This document shows positions 1 through 17,000 of a stretch of DNA of 64,000 nucleotides, one piece after another (the stretch's first letter is position 1; every line of letters starts with the position of its first letter). A program made the translations under genes and the position numbers. Location: the NCBI RefSeq assembly GCF_009602425.1, contig NW_022259215.1, positions 1-64,000 of the forward strand, written 5' to 3'. The notes below the pieces were generated by a model. That model did no database searches and had not been told where the DNA came from. It saw only the letters and a program-made list of their open reading frames with translations. This DNA comes from Actinia tenebrosa (taxonomy: Eukaryota > Cnidaria > Anthozoa > Actiniaria > Actiniidae).

Positions 1-107
1 TGTATGTATTGAATGCGAGTTTCATGAAGGACCCAATAAATATAGATTGATGAAAGCATAGTTAATATCGATGAAAGGCAAGAATATTTTCTACAGTCTA
101 GTTTTGG

Positions 108-2207
108 TTAAATTTCTAAAGGGTTGAGTCCAAACTCCAGTAATAACTGTTTATTCTTTTCTTGTGTTTCTAAAGCCTGTGTCTGCCATTTTCCTCTTGC
201 GTCTTCTACTTTTGCAGACATTCTATCAAAAGCATCCTGAGGCAAAGATTAAAGAATCATAAGAATTACTGTTATCGGAGCAATGAAAAATTCAATTTTT
301 TTCTATCAATTTGCCAAATTTTAAAGGTCTTGCTAAATATGCCTCTTGCATTCAATCCGTTAATCATTGCTTATCTGTTCAAGTTTGCTGGATATAGTTA
401 ATGTAATAGACTGAGAGTTTTTAAATTTGGGGGAGGGGACAAAATCAAGGGAGTGGCCAAATGATCACCTGATCAATAAGCATAATATCACGTATTCGAA
501 GTCCAGAGATCTGATTGTGGATCCCTTGTTCTCTAATTCCACCACACCCCTACCCTGAGTTGCATCCAGAATTTTCTTTGTAAAGTCTTCATCAGAATTT
601 CGAATGCAATGCAGGCTATCCCACCCCCAAATCCACATTTGGTATTTTTTATGGATTACAGCCATCCTGAAGTTCATTTATCATTGAAAACTCCTTCTGT
701 GCTTACTACCACATACATGTTGTGGACTACATAGGAGTATTTAAGGGAGCAGTTAACTACAGTAGTTAAGTGCTCCCTTAAATACTCCTATGATCCTCGT
801 CCCCCTCTTGACTCCCTACTTACATGTAGAATACTTTCATAAACTGATTCCATGTGCTCTATCTTAAATTTCAGCTCTGCGATAGTCTGATCCTTTTCTT
901 TCTTCATGTCTTCGAATTCTTTTCTTGTCCTACGAAGTTCCTCTTCAGACTTGGCTTGAAATTGAAAACATTACAGTATAAGATAGTTGTGTTACTTTGA
1001 CGAAACTTTACTACTGATGCAGTAAGATTGATTTTTTCAATCAACACCAAATCTGGTAAAAATATTCCCTGCTAGAAGAGTCTCCCTCGTTGGCGACTCT
1101 TCCCAAGAATTGCCAACGAAGGAGACTCTGCTAGCAGGGAAGTAAGATTAGAGAGCTAAAGTGTGGCATTTTTCTAGGGCAACCAAGAAATGTCATATCA
1201 TCACTTTAGAATTCTATATATTATGATAATCATAATCATTTTATTGGTTTTCTTTACCTAAATTGTCTCGTAGCTTAGTAACAGTCTGTTCCAGCATGTG
1301 TATCCTAAGAGCCATTTCAGACTGCATGGTCTTGTACTGTCTCGTTAGATCTAAAAAAGCAAAAATGCATGAGATATGGAGTAGTTATTTGAGTTAAAAC
1401 CTTACCCATATTAAAATATNGGGGGGGGGGGGGTTGCACTTGGGGCTTCCCTATAAGAAGAGGAAAGGAGAGAGAAAATGATGGAAAGAGAGGGAAGGAA
1501 GGAGGAGAAAGAAGAGAAGCCCACACGGCAAGCAGTCCTGCAGTCTCGAAGGTTCTATCCCTGTTAATGATTTCTGTTTAACCAAAACACAACCAAGACT
1601 TGTTAATGGATTTAAGCCAACCTGAAGAAATATCCAGTTTGTTCTGTTTCTCTGCTTCAACAGTATCCTGTGCCTCCAGCATCTTTTCCTTCATCCTGAG
1701 AGTCGTATCCTTTGCTCTTCGTGTTATCTCAGTTCTAGAAGCTACAATTAATGATTAATAATAATTTCATGTTTTTTTAAATGCAAATTCCATGGCTCGA
1801 TGATCAAATGCAATTGCAAAGAATTGAACATGAGAGCGAGTTGAGCGCCCTTAATTTTGGTAACATTCTTTTATAAACAGTAACATGCCAATAAAACACA
1901 CAAGTTTTATACTGATTCTTTAAGTCTTACCAAGTTCATCTCTTAAGCATTCGATTTCCTGAATTGTTCTTTTGTATTTGTCCTCTACCGTCAATTCAGT
2001 CTTTTCTGGATAACGAGAAAATATATTTTACAATGGTTAAAGTATTGTTAGCCATTTTCGGTTTGGAAGGATTAGCCTTTTGACGACGCAGTTTTCATGT
2101 AATTCTGAAACATCAAGTTCAAAATTGCATGACAATTACATCCATGTATCCTTACCATCCTTCTTCTTTTTCTTTTTTCCCTTCCCCTTCTTCTTTTTTG
2201 GAGGCAT
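108..2207 (-). CDS. DRC12: Dynein regulatory complex protein 12 (CCDC153 homolog)
   Basis: A small coiled-coil subunit of the nexin-dynein regulatory complex of motile cilia. Six coding exons on the minus strand (2207-2156, 2005-1931, 1741-1622, 1350-1258, 954-824, 236-108) join in phase to 199 residues plus stop; human CCDC153 is about 210. The start is MPPKKKKGKGKKKK, matching the lysine-rich MPPK start of the family. A continuous charged coiled coil follows, including DLTRQYKTMQSEM (family: AEMSRQCHALQEDM), then HMESVYESILHDAFDRM and a C-terminal EFGLNP (human QFGLTP). All junctions have GT donors and AG acceptors. For exon 3 the first of two nearby AGs must be used; the other brings a stop into frame. 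It lies head-to-head with ETFB, 504 bp between ATGs. The name rests on remembered family sequence and is strong over the whole length. Confidence 0.9.
730..792. repeat. 63-bp hairpin in DRC12 intron
   Basis: An almost perfect palindrome: arms of about 22 bp reading CATAGGAGTATTTAAGGGAG and its complement flank a partly palindromic centre. It lies in the intron just past exon 5 of DRC12. Probably a small foldback transposon relic. Confidence 0.75.
1066..1140. repeat. 75-bp hairpin in DRC12 intron
   Basis: Inverted arms beginning TCCCTGCTAG and ending CTAGCAGGGA, about 30 bp each with two small mismatches, surround a loop of about 17 bp. Likely a small non-autonomous inverted-repeat element. 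Confidence 0.75.
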
Positions 2208-2711
2208 TTTGAGTCAAAAAGCCAAATATTCTCAATTGTTGATTCCTTCGATTGTTGTCCTTCGAGTCTGTTGTCAAGAAAGCCTAAAACCATAGGGTGA
2301 CCGCAAGTTCACGACGTCATATACTGAGGAATTATATGATATGATGATAAGAATCAGCATTTTGCTCCAAAGATGATATATTTGCAGTGCTTTTATGATC
2401 TATTCATTTATTTTAGAAAAGGAAATTTTAGTTTCTAGTTTTTAGATTTATTTTTGCAAGTTGTTCTGCCTTGGGCTACCTGTGGTTAACCGGTCTTTCC
2501 TGTTTAGAGCATTAGGAGGAATTAGATAATATAATGATAAGATTCAGCATTTTGCTCTAAAGATAAGAAATTTGCAGTGCTTGTTTTATCTATTCATTTC
2601 AGAAAAGGAAATTTTAGTCTCTTCGCGAAGATTTATCTTTGCAGGTTGGTTAACCGGTATTTCCTGTTTGGAGCATGCCCAGTCTAGTCTCTTTTTCTAA
2701 CCAAATCCAAG
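2208..2711. promoter_or_regulatory. Divergent DRC12/ETFB promoter with an internal tandem duplication
   Basis: The 504 bp between the two opposed start codons must hold both promoters. Within it about 190 bp is duplicated in tandem: copy 1 about 2327-2515, copy 2 about 2516-2675. Both run from AGGAATTA through CAGCATTTTGCTC, TTTGCAGTGCTT and AAAAGGAAATTTTAG to GGTTAACCGGT.TTTCCTGTTT. Copy 1 also carries TTGGGCTACCTGTGG, a short motif seen in other hairpins of the window. No clear TATA box was seen. Confidence 0.6.
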
Positions 2712-6434
<3,723 letters not shown>

Positions 6435-7060
6435 ATCATTTTGCTAAACGTTCAATTTATCATTGTTCATATTTCCATAATTCCTACAAGAAGAATGAAA
6501 TAATCGACTGTATTAACAGTCAGGTCAAGTATTTTTGAGTACTTTGGAATCATTTATTGTTATTAACTTGCGGGGCATTAAAGTATATCTTATGATTTTA
6601 TGTTTGAATTCTTGTTACTGAAAAGAAAACGGGAAGAATAGTATTGCAATAGAGCATTCCTCATTCCTTCTCTTGTTAAATCAACCAACATGGCGGTTGT
6701 TTTATAGTTTTTCATATCTCAAGGATTTTGAGTCACATGGTTGTACACACTGTGTAGGCTAATTGCAGCATTGAAGAAATTAGTGAGAGGGTCGCAAATC
6801 GTTTTGTGTGCATTTTCAAACAGGCGTAAAGCAAACAGAAAAGAAGGAAAGGGTAAGAGAAAAAAAACCCATTATCATTGGAGGGAAATGTTTAGATTTT
6901 CTTCTCGATCAAGATTGCGTCAAACTTAGCGCTTTGTGCATCGCGTGTCGGAAAGCATGTTTTCGACTCGTATACGACATGAGGCTTAAAGCCGAAAATA
7001 ATATTATTTATTATATAATTACCAATGAAATATCTATTTTTCTCTATTTCGAAAAATTGA

Positions 7061-7106
7061 TATCTTCACACGTGAAAATAACATGTTATTTTCACGTGTG
7101 AAGATA
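7061..7106. repeat. 46-bp perfect palindrome
   Basis: TATCTTCACACGTGAAAATA followed by ACATGT and the exact complement, with no loop. It contains two CACGTG E-box cores. It probably belongs to a larger foldback element, since a second inverted repeat follows at 7197. Confidence 0.85.
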
Positions 7107-7196
7107 ACACCATTGCGATGGCTATTCAAAAGTACATGGAAAGAATTGCCTGAAAAAGCCAAAACATACTTCATTGATAATTATGTAATAAACAGA

Positions 7197-7334
7197 ATAT
7201 TACATGGCCGCTTTGGAGATAGGAATTTTATCTTCGAGTGTTGAAAATCTCTCACTCGTTCGCTGCGCTCACTCGTGAGAGATCTTTTCAACACTCGAAG
7301 ATAAAATTCGTATCTCCGCGCGCCCATGTAATAT
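7197..7334. mobile_element. 138-bp hairpin element (MITE-like)
   Basis: Arms of about 60 bp begin ATATTACATGG and end CCATGTAATAT and share ATTTTATCTTCGAGTGTTGA in inverted orientation; the loop is under 20 bp. Nearly the whole element folds on itself. No coding capacity. Confidence 0.8.
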
Positions 7335-9152
7335 CCTCTATATATCCCCTCCTACCCCAAATTATTCAGCAATGGGTTTCAATAGCGAATAAAAGTAACG
7401 AAAGGAAGTTACTGGCACATAGTCCAATACACTATTGCCCGCCCACAAGGACAACCCACAGTAGAAAACGTAAGACACGTGGCTTGCGAATTCAAGACAT
7501 ATATTGGATGAAATATTGGATGTTCTGTGTTCGTGCATTTTGATTGGTTCACAAAAGAAATTAAATTTGCCTCCGACGCCAAAAAAACGAGACAAATTCG
7601 ACACGAATAACTCTGATATAATTCTACAAGTATTTAAACTACAGTCTAAAAAAAATAAATGGTACGTTGCTATGGTTTAATGGATTTTTTTATGCAAAAC
7701 AAACGTAGACTTCAAGGAGTTGGCTAAAGTTTGACGCGACATTTTATCTTTGCCAAGCATTTGCATTTTAATCCAACAAACCATGAAATGAAGCCAACTG
7801 GCTTATGTTAAAGAAAAGCATTACTAAGAATAAGACGAAATCTGTGAAAACACTGCCGCATCACGTGGTTTCCTCTTGTTCTAACATATCAGCGTCATTT
7901 GACAGGCAGGTCTCGGCTTTAGTTTAAGGTTTCCTTTCCGCCTGGCACCTTTTCAGGTGTTCGTTTTCATCTTTAAAATCCAGGGAATGTTTCGAATTCT
8001 AACTGAATAATTTAGAAGTTTATAGAGAAAACTAGCCAAAAGTCAGTCATTCTATTTGCACGCATTTCAAGCATTTCTCTTACCGATAAAGAACGCAAGA
8101 AAGAAAACAAGTTCATACGTGCGCTAAAAATCCCTTGTCTCCGGGTTGTCTAAATAATATTTCCGTCGGTTCGGATTTATGAAAGTCGATATTGGTCTCC
8201 CTAGCTCTGCTAGCTAATATAGGATAATGGTGTTTGATTGAGATGTTAACCAAAGCGGACGCTACCCGATGCATGACTCACGATGACTATAGGTGTTAGT
8301 ACTTGGACCATATCCAACTAAAATTTAAAAGAGAGAGAAATATATAATATCGATGGTCCCTGATACGATACGTTAATAGAGCACGCAATCATAAACCTAA
8401 ATTTAAAAGAAAGGGGAAGAAAAGGAAGATAAGGAAACAACTTAGTTGGCCAAAAGAAAGTCGATAGAACAGAAAATAAAACGAAAGAAAGAGCGAAAGA
8501 AAAAAAGAATGCATAATGTGGTTGGATGAAGAACGAGAAAAAAAATTAGAAAAATATGATACCTGTTTACGACTTTTCGTTATATTATCATAAAATGTCG
8601 ACCTTTCCGTCATAAGTCAAACCATTAATGATTTTAATGGGTTGAAACCATTAATTTTCCAAAACACCTCGAAAATAAGAAAAAAGTGACTAATTATGCG
8701 CATTTTAATAAATAATTAATTACCAAAACATTTTCGGTTACATTATAATTTTTCAGTAGATATTTCAAATTGTGGTCCTGAAATAACAACGTATAATCTT
8801 CACAAAGGACAATGTAGGGTTTACTAAAGTTTGAATAAAGCTGTTTATGTGGGATAATTTTGGTTAACATTAAAATTTTGGTCACGCATCACGCATCGGC
8901 CAAATGAATGATTGGACGAGGTTCAAATGAACAAGTCAGTCACACAAAAATAGTTTATTAATGCAAATCCCTTCAGACTTGAAGCGAAACCTAGACCGGC
9001 TATCCCCAAAATGGGGAATCTCATCTATCTCAGAGAAAATACATGAAATCTTCCTTGCTAGAGAAGGGTCAAGATGAAGCTGAAACCTCGCTGTGAATTA
9101 TAGTTTTAATATAAACAACACCAGTCGATCCCCAGGCGACACTTCGACTATT

Positions 9153-11014
9153 ATGGCAAATAAAAACCAAGGTACAGGTAGGGTTTCTCTCTGTTTCATT
9201 CAAACGTCAGGATTTAAAACAATGTATTTTGAACTCATAGAAAAATCCAACGACGTATTTTCCATGTAAGAGGATAGCGAATTTAAAAAAATTCGTGTTT
9301 AGAATCGAAGTTCGAAGTTCCTGAATCACTAAAGACCCTAGACTTCGACTTTGTTTGATCAACAAAATCATGAGCCTGAAAATTTATTCGGCCAAATGTC
9401 TGTTATACCGTTAATTTTTCTCCTTTTCTAAGGTTTAAGGCTTTTAATTCCTTGCTAAATATTCCATAGAAGATTCTATTTATTTAGTCTAGTGTGTGAA
9501 GAACGAAGGAAAATGAGCTGTCGGGAAGCACACACCAAAATCATTTATATTCATTGCCTTGAAGAGCTGGCTTTTATTTGTAAAGACTTAACTCTTTCAG
9601 AATGACGTTGTGTTGTCCATTAACACTCCAGTCTCTAGCTATCACAATAAATGATTTTATGGCATAATAAAATATTCGAAAAGGAATGCTGAATATTCTA
9701 TAAAATCCCACATAATTTCGACATATATATCGTGGCAGCCCACACATCGATATTTTCGAAAGCTTTTGATATTAATACCTGTCTTCAACTATACATTTTT
9801 GTTTTAAAATTTAATTTCACAGTATTTATTTTTTATATTTTAAAAATGAGCGAGTTAATTTCGTTTATACCAAAATCTTATTATTAACTAAAATATTAAT
9901 ATTCTACAAAAGTCATTCTCTTTGTCTTTCTACACATCAGTAAATCTTCAAGGTTATTTTAGAAAAAAATAATTTGTGAAAGTCAATTATTCTTTATGAC
10001 TACAAATTGAATACCTAGTAACCCATTGGTTAATTTTTAGAACAAAGACTTTTGAATATAAACAAACTATTTATACAATCTTGAAATGATTTGATGCTGA
10101 AAAAATATTTGTTTTTATAAAGAACTTTCACTCTGTATTTTTTTTATATAAACACGTTTTGGTTTATGAAAATAATCATTATGACTCAATGCTTTAAAAA
10201 TAGCATAGTTTTAACAGATTTCAAATTTATAATTTTCAAGAATTAGTACTTTAATTTTTGTTATAATAACTAGGCATTTATGACATTAAAGTTAGTCACT
10301 ATTGGCTAAGATTTGCATTAGTAAGATACTGTTTATAGAGTATTAGCTAAGGATTTCATTTAGACATTTCCTTTCACAAGTGTTGACAGGAAAAGGCCTT
10401 CAACGCTTTAAAAAATTTGCATGCCTGGTGCTGAAGGAAATGTATTTAAGAGCACTTTCTTAAAATCATCATTTTGCTTGTTATTCATTTCCAAACTGAT
10501 ATTATTAACGAAATAAAAATGTCAGGGTCATAATCACAGAGTGCCAATGTGTCTCGCTTAACATTGGCATGGGTATGAAAATTTTGGTGTTTTTGATGAT
10601 CTGGGAGGGGGGGAGGGAAAGATAACCTTCGCACCAGCCTCAGCCTCGAATCCTGGCTATGTTCTTGCTAACACCTTTTTAAGATTCAATATATAGGTAA
10701 TGGCTACCTCACTCATGGATTTGCGGTTGTCATTGGTAATTAATTTATTGAACCATTATCAAACTAAAAATTTTTTAGAAGAAGAGCCTTCACAGGAGCC
10801 CAAGATCAGAGCATATGACATTGCTGAAATATTACAAGAGAACTATGCATTCCTGTCAGGTAATATGCAAACTTGTGAATTATATCCTTTTGCCACTGTT
10901 TTCAATCATTGTTTCAGCTGGTGCTGCTGCTTCTGTTGTTGTCATTCTTGTTCTTGTTGCTGGTGCTATTGTTGCTGTTGCTGCTGATGCTGCTATTATT
11001 GTTGCTGCTACTGT

Positions 11015-11045
<31 letters not shown>

Positions 11046-14000
11046 ATTGCTGTTGTTGTTGTTGCTGCTGTAGTTGTTACTGTTGTTGTTACTGTTGTTG
11101 TTACTTGCAGCTGCTGCTAATGTTGCTGTTGCTGCTGCTGTCAGCATTGCTGTATATATACTAATAGATATTCATCTTATTGAAGTATGTGTGAAATATC
11201 TGAAACTCAATTATTTTAAGGTGGAAAAGACCATTATAACAACTTGATAGTCACCATCCCTGTTGATTCAAAAATCAACATAGCAGACGACAATTATATC
11301 AAAATAGTTTTCAAGTATCTTTTAGATTTGTCATCAAGGTATGTTCACCTATTTGTCCTAATGCTGTCTTTACTTCATAAATAAGACAACCTGTATTTTC
11401 TCTTGAAAATATTATTTTAAAACTGTTTTTGTTTTAAGATTTTTTGACTATGAAGAATGTGTAAAACAAGAATTCACTGTGATACTAGATAGACGAAAAG
11501 GACGGTGGAGCAATGTCAATACCACCCTGGCAAAGCTAAAGGTTTGTAAGTTTTTGTTTTTATCAGGAAAATTATGAAATTTGAGATGATGTTCAGGTTT
11601 CAGTTGGGTTACCTGTGGTGATAAATCCACAGGAAGCCCAAACGCATTTGCTTTCTTTAGAACATACAGGACTTGGAAACTGATAGACAGGAAATGGATA
11701 GACAGTCAAGCTGTTATAAACAACACCTTCACAATTAGTAATTGAGCCATTTAAAGCTGCACCTTTACTGAGTAAACACATTTATCGGACCAAAACCCCC
11801 ACCCGTCTCGAACTACTGTCTTTTCTTATGATTTTTATTGATCATTTGGAATACATTCACTGCCCTTAAAATTTACTCTGATGAAATACTAAGATGAAAT
11901 ACTCATGAATTGCCACATAATTAAAAATCCTCTCTCATCAGCTTCACGCCTTAGGGTAAGGTGGGGCAAGGTTGGGCTATGAAATAGTCAAAGTAACAAA
12001 ACAATGGAACGTTCTAGAAACTTTGTCAAGTTCTAAACTAAGCATGTTACAAGTTATTATGGCTGCCCCATGGTGCATGAAAATTAATTAAAAATTAAGC
12101 TCCATTAGTTCTTCCTGTTTTTCAAAGTGTGTGCAGTGATAACAATCATTTTAGCAGGGTTATTGTGGTCTTGTAGTGACTGGTATCTTTAAGACTAAAA
12201 GTGGAAGACCATAGCCTGCCTCCCTTTCATCCGTCCCCCTTCTCAAGGGTAGTTTAGAATTTTATTTTTACTTGCCTATAACTTCTGACATCTTGTGTTT
12301 GATTTTCCCCACCCTCCCCTCCCCTCCACTCTTTCTCGATACGCAAAAAGAAAGAGGAAGGAAAAAGGAAGATGGCCGGAAAAGCCTGATGCTCATGTTA
12401 CTATCATGTGCAGATTTTCCCTATCGTCCCTTCCCCTCTTCTTTTCACATGACAAGTCTTCACATGACAAGGGAGAGTAAGAGACGCGTGTGTGACTCAT
12501 TTTCGATCGATTGTTACACAGGGAGCCCAATTTAAATAAAAGTGTTTCTATATAGAATGACATAGGGCGACAAAATAAAAACACTATTATCAATCTATAT
12601 AGGAAATCAAAGGCGCGCACTTTTTCCTATCCCACCTTTAATAATCCATTATTAAAGCCAAAGCTACGCACAATAAAGAGAGTTCATGACACAAACGATA
12701 TTAAAACACCATTAACTCTACTAGCTGTTCGTATCATTTTCTTGAGAAAATAAAAGGAGTTGGCCTAAGGTAGCTTCACAATGTTATCATTAGGATCACC
12801 ATTTACAGGAATCTGGCCTAAAAAAGGAAATGTATGTTGTACCTCCTTAGTGACGCACTTCCGGAAAGGGCGCCGGAAATGTGACACGCCAATTTAATAT
12901 TTTTTCCGCAGTTTTTTTTCCCTTCAAATGATAGATCATCTAAAGTGCTATATATATATATATATATATATTCAAATATTTTGCTTTATCATTGAATTGT
13001 ACGAACTGAACTAAAGAAAAAGTATTATTTAGTCTTAAATCGGCAGCGTTTTATCTTGTTTTCAGGAACTATCGAGCCGACTAAATTAGTACTGTTTTAA
13101 AATACTGAATTGATCTTAATGTTTTTTAATTTTTTAGTATCGCTTAGCGCGATAGTATCAAAAAAGGTAATCTATCGTAGTAAAACTTATGTTGAATTAG
13201 AGAAATGCATTTTCGGTAACAAAACGTCGCAACAAAATCCCACAAATAACTAGACATGAAGGAAAAGAAAAAACGCGATCATTTTTCTAAAGTTGTTCTC
13301 AAAGTTCGGTGTTTTTTCATGGTTTTTCTTTTTCATTTACAGAACACTTTCCCATCTCCTATCAGCTGTGTATTCGTGTTAAAACCACAAGGGATAATCC
13401 AGAAATTTATGGGTGGAAGTGCAAGCCAAGAAGCGCAGGCAACGTTCAAGGTACGGGCAACTGAAACTAATGGCGTGTACTTTTAGAATAATTTATCTTG
13501 TATTATTACGGCGATTAAAAAAATAACAGTTTTCTTCTCCCGTCATCATTTTTACATAAACTATAGTATCACCTACTCCAAATTTTCTAAGCTTTCGATT
13601 CTGAGAGTCCGTCTCCATGGCAATTGTCTGTGAGAGGTCGACGTCATAGGATACTACATCAGTGCCTGAATGGGGCAACCAATACACTGCTTGAAATGGC
13701 TTCCCTGATGTTGTTTTGAAGTCTGTTACAATGAACCCATGCGTGTGCTAAACTAAACCCTGAGAACAATAGACTTTCTGAACTTTTACCGCAGTCGTTT
13801 TTTGGTGTCCGACTTTTTAAAACAATACTTACTTCTCAAGAGCATCTTCTTTATCACTTTGATTTATTGCTTTTAGTGTCCCAATGCACGAAAAAGAATG
13901 GAAAATAGAAAAAATGTATCGACAAAGGAGAGAAATATCTTTGTCCACGTAATTCGCATTTTCCCGCCCATTTTTAATCTTTATTTTCATCTTTCATAAT

Positions 14001-17000
14001 TATTTAATCTTGTCCTCAGTTCAAAGCTGTAAAGCGACAGCTCGACTCCAACGTATTCCAAAATACCAAATTTAAAGCAAAAAATATCTTAAGACCATTA
14101 TAAAATCTCTTAAATCCGTATACTGTACTCGAAACTGGTACAGAATCAACATCGTTGGGAAAGGTTTTTGCTGTGAAAAAAGCGGTAGTTGAAGGAAATT
14201 TTTCTTACTTGAATAGATTGTGGTACTTGGGAGCGTAGCAGACTTGCAAACGTATATTGAACAAGACCAGCTGTCAACTGATTTGGGAGGAAAATTGGAA
14301 TACAAGCATGAAGAATGGATAGAAAACAGAAGTGTAAGTCAGAAATTATATTTGTGTGTACTTCCCTTTGTTCCGAGAACGAATTCAATAGAGAAAGTGT
14401 TCAACAGACCATTTCCCATGGAAGATGCCAGAACTGGAGCGAAAACACAACCATAAAACACTATTGCACTCTGACGTGCTCTACATCTTTACTTTCAATT
14501 GTTTTTCTCTCGATTTTTAATGTCAAAACTCAATTGCAATTGACAAAGAGGTTTGAATGATTGCCATTGAGGTTTTTTACCGATATTGAAGGTTATTTTA
14601 ACAATTATTTGTATATATTTGTCATTTATAAATAAATTCATGATTGGCTTTTGTAAGAGTGACCAAAGAATGTTCCAGATTGGCCATCAACGTGTAGACT
14701 ACCATCTGCAAGGACACTTGAATGATTGTGGCAATAATTTTGTAAAACGAGCTTTAGAGATATCTTTATTTTGCGGATAACATTTGAAGCCAAAATGATG
14801 TGTTTTGACCGAATATTCTTCGTTTATTCATCAGGCTATCGAAAGATTTTATTGTAAGGTCGAAGAAATATCGAAAAAGCTTGACATGATGCGAAGAAAA
14901 TTTGAGCGAACGGAGATAACCTCTAGCATACAGGAAATGGAGTTCACTCTGGAATCACAGAAAGAACTATGGAAGGATATTAAAGAAGATATTATTAGTA
15001 CAAGAATGACAGGGGTAACTTTGCTTAAATGTATTCACCCAAGTAGGAATAAAGACGATGAAAATGATAATGCTGTTGGTCCAGACGTCAAAGCCAATAC
15101 CACCGAACTCGAAGGACTCTTCAAAAAATTGAACGATTCTGATAAAGAATTTGAGAGATTTTTCGAAAATCATGAAATGAAGTTTCGACAAGGGTTAGAA
15201 ATATCATTATTTGAGCTGGAAGTTGGTCAGGTAAGAGCAGAAATGTTTTGTTTGTTTGTTTGTTTTTTTGTTCTTGATTATTTTTGGTGTTATTTGATTT
15301 GGTACATTTCTGTAATTGTTTCCGTTGTATGCTTTGCCTTTTGCTTTTATTTATTTATTTTTTTAATCGAATTTAAATCCTTGTAGATAAAAAATAGTTG
15401 GTTAGTGGTTTTGGTGGCCTCGCTGTATGTTATTTTGCCAGAATGCAGTTCATAAACAATATTTTTGAAAATATTTATTTGAAAAATTATTTGATTTTTC
15501 GGTGTAGAATGCTACGAAGTATCGCCTGATTAGTATCGTCTATGACGAAAAATTACTTTATTTGCTAAAATATATTTCCTCCTAAATACAGCTAATTCCA
15601 GAAATCAAGGTTAATCTTAAACAGTTAACAAACAATCATATCCAGAATTTCAATTTGGTGGAACGGAAAAATATATTTTAGGACGATGACAGTTATCAAA
15701 AATCCTGAAAATTGTCACTACCAAAAACTGTAATAGGTTTTAAATACTGTTTAAAGTGTGTTTTTACACAAAGGTTCTAATAATTGTAATTTCAGATTAA
15801 ATCATATGAAGTTGAGCCAGTCATTTTAGTTGCAGATCGGCTATTTTTCTAAAAAAAGACGAGTTTAAATAGTGAATTTGTGGGCAGTTGATCTCGTTTA
15901 CTGTACTAATGTCAATAAAATAGCATATCTTAGTTAAACAGGCGCCAAAGAGTCTAAAATACTGATTAATTAAATGAAAAACCATTTATTTCCTAATTTA
16001 AATTCAGTCAACACTATACTAATGTTTTTTCTCAAAGACGCATATCATTTTCTAAAAAATTCTACTTTTCATAATGTCTTTGGTCAGTAGAAACGTCGTA
16101 AATTTGTCTGTCAAATAATGAATGTATTCGTACATTGTATCTAAATTTTTGATTTATGTCTTCATTCGCAGATTACAGGACTCCTTTTCGCGGCAACCAG
16201 TAAAGTGTCGACAATGGTTGACGTAGGAGACAGCAGAATGGCTGCCGAAAAACTATTGGATGAGCTACACACGTTTAAGACTACTACGTCACGAGTAAGT
16301 AGAATCAATTTTCTTTCGCGAAAGACCGGGTTTTTTTTTCTTTTCTTCAGATTCAAGACTTTGGATTATCTTTTGAATTTCCTAATTCAACCTACTATTT
16401 TAGGGTTAGCTTTTCCAAAGAAAATATGATGATAAAAAAATGGCAGACCAATCTCGTTCGCAGAGCCTTTTTTCTTATTGCGCATGTTTGTCAAGCATGC
16501 GCAATATGTGAGGTTGATGGCGGCCATGATGGATGACTTAGCAACATAATTCATCCAACATGGCGGCATATTAGTTTTTCGTGCATTAATAAAACTCTCT
16601 TTAATAAAACTCGGAAGAAGAGAGGACGTAATAGAAAGTTGTACTTGAACTGGAGCAGTCGCTCAATTTTATTGTAGCCACGAGGAAGACTGTTGACACG
16701 GTTCCATGGAGACGCAATCTTTGACAAAAGTAAAACTGAACGAATTCTACTTTTATGCAACTTGTCTCACAACATTTTTCAAATTGTTCTGTAGGTTACA
16801 CACTGCAATGCTCCATGCAACTTGTGTCACAGCGCCGCTGCGAGACAAGCTGCAGAGAAAATTGCTCCGCATAATTGCGCCTTTCCTCAAAATTAAACAA
16901 CCAGAATTAACTACTTTCGTTATTTTCCAGGATCCTATCAGTCGAGCCAAAGCCCTGATCGAGAAGGGAAAGGAATTAGCAGAGAAAGACTCACTATCGA

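Larger units (their letters stand above)
6435..9152. other. Intergenic spacer ETFB to MCF2L
   Basis: No credible coding exon was found in about 2.7 kb. It holds the ETFB 3' UTR, a 46-bp perfect palindrome (7061-7106), a 138-bp hairpin element (7197-7334) and a purine-rich stretch near 8395-8545. The 5' UTR and promoter of MCF2L presumably lie at the right end, but no clear core promoter was recognised. Confidence 0.5.

Noticed and set aside
10700-10859. ATG 10700 as the MCF2L start
   Set aside because: The sequence before 10778 is AT-rich and unconserved, and TTTTTTAG at 10771-10778 is a strong acceptor in phase with a short exon at 9153. Kept only as an alternative.
10815-11147. Val/Ala-rich, Cys-rich and Asn/Ser-rich frames
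   Set aside because: Translations of a triplet microsatellite inside an MCF2L intron.
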